This document shows, in pieces, positions 25,681 to 34,554 of a DNA stretch of 64,000 nt. This DNA is from Cytobacillus citreus (GTDB lineage Bacteria; Bacillota; Bacilli; Bacillales; Cytobacillaceae), in NCBI RefSeq assembly GCF_018343665.1, contig NZ_JAGYPM010000001.1:1232607-1296606 (forward strand), read 5' to 3'. A model generated the notes under the pieces. That model did no database searches. It saw only the letters and a program-made list of their open reading frames with translations, and was not told where the DNA came from. Every line of letters starts with the position of its first letter. Position 1 is the stretch's first letter. A program made the translations under genes and the position numbers.

Positions 25681-26787
25681 TTATTTCAGTAATTTACCGA
25701 TTTCTGGAACTACTTCTTTCGTCCAACGATCAGACCATTCAGCACGTATTTCCGCAAATACAGCAGGATCTGGTTTAAATGTTTTATCTGTATCCTTTAG
25801 CCCAATGGATTCTTGGAATTTCTCTGGAAGCTCCAGGCCTTCAACAACTGGATAAAACCCCTGTTCTGAAATCAATGCTTGTGATTCTTTGCTGATTAGG
25901 TAGTTAATGAATTCTAGTGCCTCCTTCTCGTTAGGAGCATTTTTCACAAGGGCTCCACTAAAGGCTTGAATAGGAACTCCTTCTTTCGGTACAGCCATTT
26001 TAATTGGAACACCGGATAACGCTAAATCACCAATAACATAGCTTCCCATAACTGTTACGTCTGCAGCACCTTGCTGAATCGCTGGCATTACTTGTGTGGA
26101 ATTTTTATAAAAAGTCGTTGAGTAACCGGCAAGTTCCTTTGCTTTTTCTATCCCTGGCTCCACATTATCTGTACCGCCACCGTTTGTCATCGCTAGTGCA
26201 TATAATGTGTTAAAGCCCCAGTCATTCGTAATATCCACAAACGCTGTTCTTCCTTCATATTGACCTGATGGTAAGTCATTCCATGATTCAATGGGTTTCA
26301 AACCCTTTTCTTTAAACGATTCTGTATTATAAGCAGGGGCAATGACCAATCCAAATACTGGAGCACCCGCACCCTCAACTGCAACGAACTTCGAATCTAC
26401 ATTTTTCATATTAGGAACATTAGCTTCATCGACTTTACCTGTAAGCCCCTTGTCATTTGCGCGATGTACATCTGTTGGTACAAAAATGGCAATATCAATT
26501 TGTGGAGCATTTTTTTGTAATTCTACCTTAGATAAAATCTCCCCAGAAAGTCCTGGAACATAGTTAACCGTGATACCTGTTTCCTCTTTGAATTTCGGAG
26601 CAATGACGTCACGAATGGTTTTTTCAATAACCCCGCCATTTCCTGCTATGGTAATGGATTTTTCTCCATCCTTACTCGTATTCGTACTGGCTGTTTCTCC
26701 AGCCTTTTGTGGATTAGGTGCACCACAAGCTGATAAAACAATTAGAAAAAGGATTGAAATTAATGTAATGATCTTTTTCATTTTCAC
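25681..26787 (-). CDS. ABC extracellular substrate-binding lipoprotein
   Basis: 368-aa family-1 binding protein with a lipobox LIVLSACG (lipidated Cys near residue 21) and a Ser/Thr-rich linker. Mature part shows ITIAGNGGVIEKTIRDVIAP and a hinge typical of AfuA/PotD/PhnS-like proteins. It captures substrate for the PotA/B/C-type importer encoded immediately downstream. Substrate not assignable: Fe(III), polyamines, aminoethylphosphonate and opine-like compounds are all seen in this family. Confidence 0.82.
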   Translation of the reverse strand: MKMKKIITLISILFLIVLSACGAPNPQKAGETASTNTSKDGEKSITIAGNGGVIEKTIRDVIAPKFKEETGITVNYVPGLSGEILSKVELQKNAPQIDIAIFVPTDVHRANDKGLTGKVDEANVPNMKNVDSKFVAVEGAGAPVFGLVIAPAYNTESFKEKGLKPIESWNDLPSGQYEGRTAFVDITNDWGFNTLYALAMTNGGGTDNVEPGIEKAKELAGYSTTFYKNSTQVMPAIQQGAADVTVMGSYVIGDLALSGVPIKMAVPKEGVPIQAFSGALVKNAPNEKEALEFINYLISKESQALISEQGFYPVVEGLELPEKFQESIGLKDTDKTFKPDPAVFAEIRAEWSDRWTKEVVPEIGKLLK

Positions 26788-26822
26788 TTGCCTCCTATTT
26801 TTAGTTTTATAGATTTTGTATT

Positions 26823-27821
26823 TTATTGGATAATTTCTTTGAAAAATTGTGTTGCTCCGGGATGGAAATCTATTGGAATCCCTACGGTTGCTTCTGCTAA
26901 ATTGATTTCCATTGCTTCTGGGTGGACATTTTGCAATTCTGGTAAGTGGTCATATAACGTTTTTACTATTTGATAAGCTTCTTGTTTTGGCAAATCTGGG
27001 TATGTAAGAAGGACATTTTTTACTGCTAATGTAGGAGTACTCTTTATACCTTCGTAAGTTTGACCGCTTATTTCATCCAGTGTGTAAAATTCAAACTCCT
27101 CATGAAGGCTTTCAGCAATTTGTTTTGGAATCGGAACAAGTGAAATTTCCATCTCTGAAGCAAGTTCCGCAATGACTGGATTCGGTAAACCGGAAGAAAA
27201 GAAAGCAACATCAATCGCTCCATTTCTTAAAGCATCCGCCGATTGTGTAAATGAAAGAGTAGATAAATCCATTTCATAGCTTGCTAGATTGGCAACCTTC
27301 AGAATTCTTTCTGACATTAGCTTTGTTCCACTCCCGACTGTTCCTATACTTACTCTTTTCCCTCGTAAATCCTCTAAAGTTTTAATATCACTTCCGGTCG
27401 TGACAATATGGATGAAATTAGAGTAAATTCCTGTAAGGGCGAGAATTTCGGATTTTTTAGTTTCCGGCAGCCCAAGGACATCCACTGTACTGAATCCTAT
27501 TTCAGCCTGTTTCTGACTTACTAGTTGAGTATTCTGAATCGAAGCGTTCGTTACTTGTGTTCCCGACGGTTTTCCGTTGTACTTGCGAAATAAGTCTGCC
27601 ATCGCTTGTCCCAAAGGAAAATAGACACCTGACATATCACCGGTAGCAATAACCAATGGAGGTTGACTTCTTCCTGTGAGTTCCTCTGATAGCTCTGGAA
27701 CTGCTTGAACCCTGGGTGGAAATAATTCCTGCTTTATCTTTATACACCCAATCAAAAGAAATATTAAAAGGAAGAAGATTTTTAAAAGTGTCCCAGTTTT
27801 CAATGACTGTCCTCCTTTCAT
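26823..27821 (-). CDS. TAXI-family TRAP-type solute-binding lipoprotein
   Basis: 332-aa TAXI protein: lipobox FLLIGC (Cys 26), then PPLVIATGDMSGVYFPLGQAMA and LRGKRVSIGTVGSGTKLMSE, both characteristic of the family. TAXI proteins normally feed a TRAP permease, but none is encoded here; an ABC importer follows instead. Directly upstream is a sigma-54 promoter and a two-component system. It may hand substrate to the ABC system or act as a co-sensor for the kinase; the latter is inference from precedents where binding proteins signal to kinases. Confidence 0.82.
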   Translation of the reverse strand: MKGGQSLKTGTLLKIFFLLIFLLIGCIKIKQELFPPRVQAVPELSEELTGRSQPPLVIATGDMSGVYFPLGQAMADLFRKYNGKPSGTQVTNASIQNTQLVSQKQAEIGFSTVDVLGLPETKKSEILALTGIYSNFIHIVTTGSDIKTLEDLRGKRVSIGTVGSGTKLMSERILKVANLASYEMDLSTLSFTQSADALRNGAIDVAFFSSGLPNPVIAELASEMEISLVPIPKQIAESLHEEFEFYTLDEISGQTYEGIKSTPTLAVKNVLLTYPDLPKQEAYQIVKTLYDHLPELQNVHPEAMEINLAEATVGIPIDFHPGATQFFKEIIQ

Positions 27822-27833
27822 ACAAATAATACT

Positions 27834-27849
27834 TGCAAATATTGTGCCA
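27834..27849 (-). promoter_or_regulatory. Sigma-54 (-24/-12) promoter
   Basis: On the minus strand TGGCAC-AATAT-TTGCA, an exact match to the consensus TGGCAC-N5-TTGCW. It ends about 13 bp upstream of the TAXI start codon, which leaves a very short leader. It should drive the TAXI-binding protein-ATPase-permease operon with the adjacent NtrC-type activator. Confidence 0.88.
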
Positions 27850-27912
27850 ATCTTCAGATTATTGAATTTGTATGCGTTTTCACAACACTAAATACTTTCT
27901 TATAAATGAAAT

Positions 27913-27949
27913 CGGCAAATTCTGCCGCTATTCTCAGCAAAATTTGCCG
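27913..27949. promoter_or_regulatory. Paired palindromes, candidate enhancer for the sigma-54 activator
   Basis: Two 15-bp imperfect palindromes, CGGCAAATTCTGCCG (27913-27927) and CAGCAAAATTTGCCG (27935-27949), are 22 bp apart centre to centre, two helical turns. They lie about 65-115 bp upstream of the sigma-54 promoter, a usual distance for an upstream activating sequence. Binding by the neighbouring regulator is inferred. Confidence 0.6.
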
Positions 27950-27967
27950 TATATCCGAATTTATTTA

Positions 27968-29347
27968 TTATTTAGCTTTTTCAATACCATATAGTTTAAT
28001 TTTATCCCGGAGACTTCTTTCAGAAATTTGTAATGTTTGGGCAGTACTTTGGCGGTGTTTTCCATAATATTTTAAAGTTCCGGAAATCACCTTTTTCTCA
28101 ATTTCCTTCATTGATAGACCGATAGGAATGACAATATTTTTTTCACAATCATTAGAAATATATCCATCCCCTTTCTTTTGCTCTAGAATGTAATGTGGCA
28201 AATCCCCCTCATCAATGACTGTATTGATAGAGAGCGCGACAGAGTATTCAATAATATTTCCTAGTTCCCGAACGTTTCCCGGATAGTGATAGTCTAGTAA
28301 AAACCTGCGGGCAGCTGCAGAAAAAGATCTCTTTTCCCTGTTCATTTCTTTACAATACTTTTGCAAAAAATAATCAATCAACAGTGGCAAATCCTCTTTT
28401 CTTACTCTAAGCGGCGGTGTTTTAATAGGAATAACGTTCAATCTGAAATACAGATCCTCTCGGAAAGTCCCTTCTTGGACCATTTGTTCAAGATTTTTAT
28501 TAGCAGCACATAAAATACGAACATCTAATGGGATCTTCTTATTAGAGCCTAGAGGTGTCACTTCACGTTCCTGAATGACCCGCAATAATTTCGCTTGGAG
28601 GGGGAGGGGCATCTCACTAATTTCATCAAGAAAAAGAGTTCCTCTATTTGCTGCGACCCACTTCCCTTCCTTAGACTGTGTTGCCCCTGTAAAAGCCCCC
28701 TTCTCATAACCGAACAATTCAGATTCAAGTAAGCTTTCCGGAATGGCTGCGCAATTCAAAATTTCTAATGGTCCATCCTTACGCTTCCCTGAATAATGAA
28801 TCCTTTTAGCTACAAGTTCTTTCCCCGTTCCACTTTCTCCCGTAATCAAGACGCAAGAGTCGATATCTTTAATGCGGTCGATCATCGAAAATACATATTT
28901 CATAGCCTTACTATTTCCTAAGAAGTCTTTAAGGCCCTTCCTTTCCTCCAGCTCTTCATGAAGTGTTTCAAGCTTATTAGATATTTGTTTAAACTCAGAG
29001 GCCCTTAATAAAAGCAATGACAGGTTTTCGATATTAATCGGTTTTTCAATATAATAATAAGCACCCATTTTGATTGCTTCAATGGATGTTTCTATTGAAG
29101 CATAAGCGGTCATCATAATGACAGTCACTTTTGAGTCTATTTGTTTAATTCTTTGCAAAATGTCCATTCCATTGTAACGCCCAATACGAAGGTCTAGCAG
29201 AATAATATCCACTTGTTCTTTTTCAACAATGAGTATACCTTTCTCCGGATCCGTTGTGGTCATAACGAAATAATCATCTTCAAGAGCAAAGCTAAGTGAA
29301 GTACAAATTGCTTGTTCATCGTCAATAACCAGTACTCTTGGCTTCAT
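27968..29347 (-). CDS. NtrC-family sigma-54-dependent response regulator
   Basis: About 459 aa. Receiver domain with phospho-acceptor in DIILLDLRIG, central AAA+ domain with Walker A GESGTGKE and the sigma-54 contact loop GAFTGA, and a C-terminal Fis-type helix-turn-helix (HRQSTAQTLQISERSLRDKIK). The start is set at the ATG at 29347, 12 codons into the longest frame, because GGAGGAG precedes it. It overlaps the kinase gene by 26 bp. DctD-like. It should activate the adjacent sigma-54 operon. Confidence 0.88.
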   Translation of the reverse strand: MKPRVLVIDDEQAICTSLSFALEDDYFVMTTTDPEKGILIVEKEQVDIILLDLRIGRYNGMDILQRIKQIDSKVTVIMMTAYASIETSIEAIKMGAYYYIEKPINIENLSLLLLRASEFKQISNKLETLHEELEERKGLKDFLGNSKAMKYVFSMIDRIKDIDSCVLITGESGTGKELVAKRIHYSGKRKDGPLEILNCAAIPESLLESELFGYEKGAFTGATQSKEGKWVAANRGTLFLDEISEMPLPLQAKLLRVIQEREVTPLGSNKKIPLDVRILCAANKNLEQMVQEGTFREDLYFRLNVIPIKTPPLRVRKEDLPLLIDYFLQKYCKEMNREKRSFSAAARRFLLDYHYPGNVRELGNIIEYSVALSINTVIDEGDLPHYILEQKKGDGYISNDCEKNIVIPIGLSMKEIEKKVISGTLKYYGKHRQSTAQTLQISERSLRDKIKLYGIEKAK

Positions 29348-31370
29348 TCTGAATCTCCTCCTTTTGGTATAAAGGCAATACAACCGTAAATGTCGTTCCT
29401 GTATTAGGAATACTGCTTACTTGAATGTCTCCATTGTTCTCTTTTATTAAATTGTAGGATAAGGTCAACCCCAATCCGACGCCTTTTCCCTTTGTTGTAT
29501 AAAATGGTTCAAAGATATGGTTTAGTTCCTCTTGCTCCATCCCTTTACCGGTATCTCTAATCACAATCCTTCCCTTCTTAAAATCCTCTTTCTTCATTAT
29601 GATTTTAATTTTCTTCACTTCTGTTTCTTCCACTGCCTGAATGGCATTTAATAATAGATTAAGAAGGACCTGACGAATTTGCTGAGGATCAATGTTAAAA
29701 ACAAGGTCGGATTCTATGTGTTGTTCAAATTCAATCCTATTTTCATCCATAGTTACTTGAAGTATAGCTAGTAAGGATGTCAGCTCGATTGCAGTGCAGG
29801 GTTGAATATTAGGCAAGCTAGGACGAGCATAATCAATTAAATCTGTTACAATTCTATTTAGTCTGTTCACTTCCTCTGGTAAATGCTCCATAAGTACCTT
29901 TTGAAAGTTCGGTTGATCGTATTTCCTTGGAATCAGGTCTATGAAGGTTTTAATTGACGTTAACGGGTTCCGAATTTCATGAGCTACACCAGCTACTAAC
30001 TGGCCAAGCGCGTGGAGCTTCTCCTGTGTAATTAGCTTTTGTTCGAGTTTCTTTTTTTCTGTTTCGTCATTCATTGAGAGCAAATAGCCTGCCTGGTTTT
30101 CAAGTGAGTTAAACATCTTATTGAGAGAATAATAGATTACCTTGCGTTCTCCATTATTAATTATTTCTAAAGAGCGATTATATTCAGCGCTTTCTTGGTG
30201 CAAAGCTTGTCCATAACGGTAATGTTCAAAAAGCTTCACAAAAATGGGGGAATGCTGGAGATTGAACTTTGTATGGGCGCGAAGCTCGAGAATTTCCAAT
30301 GCCCACTTATTACAGCTCGTTATCTTAAAATCGATATCGAAAGTGACGATGCCCGTGTCTATATTATTTAATATTTGATCTTTAAATGCATGGCTATCAG
30401 CCGTTCGTTGCCGTTGCTTTTGTAAATCTTCATTTAATAGTTGGAGGTCTTTTGTATGAATATTAACAGCTTCTTTTAACCGTTGATTCCAAATATAGAT
30501 GAAAATGAGGATGAGTGCACCAATCAAAAGAAATATAAATAATAAGAAGATAAAATATTCCAACCGAGCAATTTTAGCTTCGGTTTCTGGTCTAACCCAT
30601 TCATCAATTAATTTACTTACCTCTCCCTTAGCATTCAATTTTGTTAGCGTTTGATTAATGATTAAAAGGAGGTCCTCATTCCCTTCCTTTACTGCAATCG
30701 CATAATCTGCCGGATTAATTACTTCATCTAGAATAAGGTAATTTTCTTCTTGACCAAACTCTTTTAAAAAGAAGGAGGCTGTAAATTTATTTCCAATAAA
30801 GACTTCAGACCGGTCATTTAGAAGCATCAATAGACCCGAGTAGTGATTTGTCACCACAGTAAGATTCGTATTCCTTAAATTTAATAAAGTGCTTAGAGCA
30901 GGAGGATTATCTTGCAGGACAATATGCATGTCTCTAATATCCTCGATACTTTTAATTTTATCACTACTTTCCATTGGGATAATTAAAGAATCCGACATCG
31001 TAAAGTAGGGTTGACTAAAATCGAATACTTTATCCTTTTCGGTGCTATATGTTACCCCTGCTATCGCATCTACTTCGCCATCTCTTAATGCCTGTTCCGC
31101 TTCATGAATCTCCATTGGTATATATTTAAAAGTAAGCCCATTTTCATCTGCGATTTTTTTCATTAATTCAATATTTATGCCAGTCAATGACCCTTGTTGA
31201 TCTTTATAAGAAAAAGGAGGGAGAGCCCATTCCCCAGCGATTTTATATATTTTATCTTCAGCAATTACTAAACGTTGTGATAATGACATAAATAAAAGGA
31301 GACTAATGATAATAATTAATAGCCTGATCAGTTTTTGAATAACACTACCTCCTTTCGAGTAAAAATTCAA
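29322..31370 (-). CDS. Histidine kinase with extracellular SBP-type sensor domain
   Basis: Membrane kinase of up to 682 aa. A signal/anchor helix is followed by a periplasmic-binding-protein type 3 domain (GEWALPPFSYKDQQGSLTGI, residues about 40-265), a second helix (YFIFLLFIFLLIGALILI), a PAS domain, HisKA with H464 in VAGVAHEIRNPL, and an HATPase domain (DTGKGM, GVGLGL). The sensor presumably binds the substrate itself. The TTG at 31370 has no ribosome site; AAAGGAGG lies 7 bases before an in-frame ATT at 31340, which could be the real, rare start codon. Confidence 0.86.
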   Translation of the reverse strand: MNFYSKGGSVIQKLIRLLIIIISLLLFMSLSQRLVIAEDKIYKIAGEWALPPFSYKDQQGSLTGINIELMKKIADENGLTFKYIPMEIHEAEQALRDGEVDAIAGVTYSTEKDKVFDFSQPYFTMSDSLIIPMESSDKIKSIEDIRDMHIVLQDNPPALSTLLNLRNTNLTVVTNHYSGLLMLLNDRSEVFIGNKFTASFFLKEFGQEENYLILDEVINPADYAIAVKEGNEDLLLIINQTLTKLNAKGEVSKLIDEWVRPETEAKIARLEYFIFLLFIFLLIGALILIFIYIWNQRLKEAVNIHTKDLQLLNEDLQKQRQRTADSHAFKDQILNNIDTGIVTFDIDFKITSCNKWALEILELRAHTKFNLQHSPIFVKLFEHYRYGQALHQESAEYNRSLEIINNGERKVIYYSLNKMFNSLENQAGYLLSMNDETEKKKLEQKLITQEKLHALGQLVAGVAHEIRNPLTSIKTFIDLIPRKYDQPNFQKVLMEHLPEEVNRLNRIVTDLIDYARPSLPNIQPCTAIELTSLLAILQVTMDENRIEFEQHIESDLVFNIDPQQIRQVLLNLLLNAIQAVEETEVKKIKIIMKKEDFKKGRIVIRDTGKGMEQEELNHIFEPFYTTKGKGVGLGLTLSYNLIKENNGDIQVSSIPNTGTTFTVVLPLYQKEEIQNEAKSTGY

Positions 31371-31497
31371 AAATTTTTGATAATAATATAATAATATGGA
31401 AATCTTCGTATGATAGCAACCCTCTCTTATTTATATTGTTTGCTTTTCCAAACCACTAGGAACCACTTCCATTCTCAAAGATATTTGGTACAAACAA

Positions 31498-31528
31498 AAA
31501 AACACACCATTTACGATGACGTGTTTTT
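31498..31528. terminator. Hairpin with A/T tracts in divergent gap
   Basis: AAAAACAC and GTGTTTTT arms around an inner CAT-ATG pair. It lies in the 361-bp space between the kinase gene and the dioxygenase gene, which are transcribed away from each other, so its target transcript is unclear. Confidence 0.45.
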
Positions 31529-31626
31529 GGCTTTAAATATTTTTTTGCAGTGTTATACGAAAGAACTTCTCGAGCAAATTTATAATATAAAGACGAATTG
31601 ACAAATTATAATAACCATGATAAATT

Positions 31627-31644
31627 TATCTTGAATTAAAGATA
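31627..31644. promoter_or_regulatory. MhqR-type operator
   Basis: TATCTTGAATTAAAGATA: 6-bp perfect arms TATCTT/AAGATA. It closely matches the MhqR box TATCTCGAATTCGAGATA known upstream of B. subtilis mhq genes, and it sits about 90 bp upstream of a ring-cleaving dioxygenase gene of the mhq type. Confidence 0.65.
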
Positions 31645-31731
31645 TTTTAATTAAAGAGATACATTTTAGCATAATAATGCTTTGTCAATAGGAAACATGA
31701 TCATAAATACTTCTTAACGGAGGAAATTTCC

Positions 31732-32709
31732 ATGAACCATTTAAAAGGAATACATCACGTAACAGCTATTACAAGCAGTGCAGAAAAGAACTACAAATTT
31801 TTCACTCATGTATTGGGTATGCGTTTAGTAAAGAAGACAGTTAACCAAGATGATATTCAAACCTACCATTTATTTTTTGCAGATGATACCGGCAGTGCTG
31901 GTACAGATATGACCTTCTTCGACTTCCCTGGGATCCCAAAAGGTGTACATGGAACGAATGAAATATCAAAAACATCTTTTCGAGTTCCTAATGATGCCTC
32001 ATTAGACTATTGGGTTAAGCGTTTTGATCGATTAGAAGTAAAACATACAGGAATTAAAGTACAATTTGGTAAAAAGACTCTATCCTTCGTTGATTTTGAT
32101 GATCAGCAATATCAATTGATTTCAGATGAAAATAATAAAGGTATCGCTTCAGGCACACCATGGCAAAAGGGCCCCATTCCTCTTGAATTTGCTATTACTG
32201 GATTAGGTCCGATCTTTGTTCGAATCGCTAATTTTGACTATTTTAAAGAAATGTTGGAAAAGGTGCTTCTATTTAAAGAAATTGGACAGGAAGAAGAATT
32301 CCATTTATTTGAAGTTTGGGAAGGTGGAAACGGTGCACAGATTATTGTTGAGCATAATTCGATACTTCCAACAGGAAGCCAGGGTTTTGGGACTGTTCAC
32401 CATGCAGCATTTCGTGTTGAGGATCGATCTGTTTTAGAGGAATGGATCGACCGAATGGAAAGCTTTGGATTCAATACATCTGGATATGTAAACCGTCACT
32501 TTTTTGAGTCCTTATATGCAAGAGTTGCGCCACATATATTATTTGAGTTTGCAACAGATGGTCCTGGCTTTATGGGAGATGAACCATATGAAACACTTGG
32601 AGAAAAGCTATCACTTCCTCCTTTCCTTGAACCAAAGCGTGAACAAATTGAAAAGCTCGTTCGCCCGATTGATACAGTGAGAAGCACGATCCACTTTGAA
32701 AAAGAATAA
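31732..32709 (+). CDS. Ring-cleaving dioxygenase of the MhqA/MhqO type
   Basis: 325-aa protein with two glyoxalase/vicinal-oxygen-chelate modules. The first starts LKGIHHVTAITSSAEKNYKFF with a metal-ligand His pair region; the second holds GTVHHAAFRVED and a C-terminal Glu in HILFEFATDGPGF. These are the expected Fe(II) ligands. MhqA (YkcA) and MhqO (YdfO) of B. subtilis protect against quinones and catechols. It stands alone, like ykcA. The MhqR-like box upstream supports the same regulon. Which of the two orthologues it is cannot be decided. Confidence 0.82.
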   Translation: MNHLKGIHHVTAITSSAEKNYKFFTHVLGMRLVKKTVNQDDIQTYHLFFADDTGSAGTDMTFFDFPGIPKGVHGTNEISKTSFRVPNDASLDYWVKRFDRLEVKHTGIKVQFGKKTLSFVDFDDQQYQLISDENNKGIASGTPWQKGPIPLEFAITGLGPIFVRIANFDYFKEMLEKVLLFKEIGQEEEFHLFEVWEGGNGAQIIVEHNSILPTGSQGFGTVHHAAFRVEDRSVLEEWIDRMESFGFNTSGYVNRHFFESLYARVAPHILFEFATDGPGFMGDEPYETLGEKLSLPPFLEPKREQIEKLVRPIDTVRSTIHFEKE

Positions 32710-32710
32710 T

Positions 32711-32978
32711 TAGAAAAACTTGGCGTTCGCCAAGTCCTTTTTGGCGAATGCCTTAGTGTTTCTTATGCGATCTTATTAGCAGATATTTAATTGAACACAC
32801 ACTTTACTTTAGTACGTTAATTAACATGAATTTTCCTATTAGCTTAGAAAAACTTGGAGTTCGCCAAGTCCTTTTTGGCGAACTCCTTAGTTTTTCTTAT
32901 GCGATCTTATTAGCAGATATTTAAATGAAAACACACTTCACTTTAGTAAGTTAATAAACTTAAACTTTCCTATTAGCT
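32711..32978 (+). repeat. Two 134-bp tandem repeats with hairpins
   Basis: Units start at 32711 and 32845. Each contains CTTGGCG/TTCGCCAAG-type hairpins followed by CCTTTTTGGCGAA and then TTATGCGATCTTATTAGCAG. A third unit begins (TATTAGCTCAAAAAAG) but changes into the following terminator. They lie directly after the dioxygenase gene and could act as serial terminators. Confidence 0.75.
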
Positions 32979-32979
32979 C

Positions 32980-33027
32980 AAAAAAGTGCCCGGACTCCCC
33001 TTTTTTCTGGGGATCAGGCACTTTTTT
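32980..33027. terminator. Strong bidirectional terminator
   Basis: AAAAAAGTGCC and GGCACTTTTTT arms plus an inner CTCCCC/GGGGA stem. It follows the tandem repeats. The following 180 bp up to the MFS gene hold nothing recognisable. Confidence 0.75.
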
Positions 33028-33211
33028 TATCAATTCATCACTTTCCTGCAGCTCTTTTTTATACTGAGAAGCTGGTAATATTTTCAATTATCTAATATTT
33101 TTTTGTTCATCGAGCTTGGCGCTAGAGCTTCTCACGAGGGGTGCTTGTTTACATCTTGTTTATGATACACAACTCCATTTTCGTACAAATTAGCGTCCTA
33201 TTAAATATCCG

Positions 33212-34531
33212 TTATGATTGAATAACATTTGTCTGTGCTTCTTTGACAGTTTCCACACTATTATTACTTTTCAATTTTAATGTAATTAATGTGAAAAGGC
33301 CGATGAGCAGTAATCCTGATATAATAAACATCCCTTGAGTAAGTGCTACACTTCCAAGAATCATCGGTCCTACAAATCCGCCTAATGCTGCAAATGAATT
33401 AACTAAAGCGATGCCAACAGGTGCAGTAGACTCAGTGAAGAAAAATGTCATGTAGGCAAAGAAACATCCAGTAAATCCATATAATCCAGCGGATGTAATG
33501 GTTAACATAAGTACCATCATAAAGACGCTTTCTGAAAGGCCACATCCGATAAAGCCCAATACTGAGATAATAAAGCAAACAATTAAGTGTTGTTTGTACG
33601 CATTCGTTCGATCCGAATACCATCCGACAAATATAATAGCCGGAATACCTACTAATGAAGGAATCATGGCTAACCAGCCTATTTCTAAGTTGGTCGTGGC
33701 AGTTTCTGATAAGGATTTAATGATGGTTGGCATCCAGAATGACAAGCCATAGATACCTGTATAAACAGCAAAATATAGCACAGATAACTTCCAAACCTTT
33801 GAATCCTTCAGCATGTCTAGTTTTGAGACTTTATTTACTTTTGAACTTGCTTGCTGTTCAGCACTCAATTCGCTCTCCAGCCAATCTCTTTCTTCCTTCG
33901 ATAACCATTTTGCATTTGCAGGTCTATTTGTTAAGAAGAAGATAGTAAAAACACCTAAGATAATGGCCGGGATGCCCTCAAGGATAAACATCCATCTCCA
34001 CCCTGACATATTGAGCCAAAATATGTTATCCATAATCCACGTTGACAACGGTGCGCCAATTAGGCCTCCTATCGGTAATGCCAGCAGTAATACAGCTGTT
34101 GCTCGTCCTCTTTCGCGGGCTCTAAACCAATAAGTTAAATACAAAATAATTCCAGGAAAAAATCCGGCTTCAGCAATACCTAATAGAAAACGCAGGATGT
34201 ATAAATGTGACGTCGTTTGCGCGAAACCAGTTAATATTACTATAATCCCCCATGAAAGCATAATCCGGGCAATCCAAATGCGCGCCCCAATTTTATGCAT
34301 AATCATGTTACTTGGGACTTCAAAAAAGAAATAGCCAATAAAGAATATACCGGAAAGGAGACCAAAAACTTCAGCAGATAAAGCTAATTCTGCATTCATT
34401 TCCAAAGCAGCATAGCCTAAGTTTACCCGGTCTAAGTAAGCAACAATATAGAGAATTAGTATAGTTGGAAGAAGGCGTTTCATCGTTTTACGAATTGTAC
34501 TTTTTTCTATAGCCTTAATATTCTGATTCAT
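33212..34531 (-). CDS. MFS transporter, anion:cation symporter family
   Basis: About 439 aa and 12 predicted membrane helices. The pattern LPTILILYIVAYLDRVNLGYAALEMN, PGIILYLTYWFRARERGRAT and the WRWMFILEGIPA segment fit the ACS family (tartrate, 4-hydroxyphenylacetate and sugar-acid transporters). Start chosen at the ATG at 34531 with AGGAGG 7 bases upstream. It is the last gene of the ketone-body operon, 23 bp after the thiolase, so it probably imports 3-hydroxybutyrate, acetoacetate or a precursor; that is inference. Confidence 0.8.
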   Translation of the reverse strand: MNQNIKAIEKSTIRKTMKRLLPTILILYIVAYLDRVNLGYAALEMNAELALSAEVFGLLSGIFFIGYFFFEVPSNMIMHKIGARIWIARIMLSWGIIVILTGFAQTTSHLYILRFLLGIAEAGFFPGIILYLTYWFRARERGRATAVLLLALPIGGLIGAPLSTWIMDNIFWLNMSGWRWMFILEGIPAIILGVFTIFFLTNRPANAKWLSKEERDWLESELSAEQQASSKVNKVSKLDMLKDSKVWKLSVLYFAVYTGIYGLSFWMPTIIKSLSETATTNLEIGWLAMIPSLVGIPAIIFVGWYSDRTNAYKQHLIVCFIISVLGFIGCGLSESVFMMVLMLTITSAGLYGFTGCFFAYMTFFFTESTAPVGIALVNSFAALGGFVGPMILGSVALTQGMFIISGLLLIGLFTLITLKLKSNNSVETVKEAQTNVIQS

Positions 34532-34554
34532 CAAATTTCCTCCTGACTGTTTCA

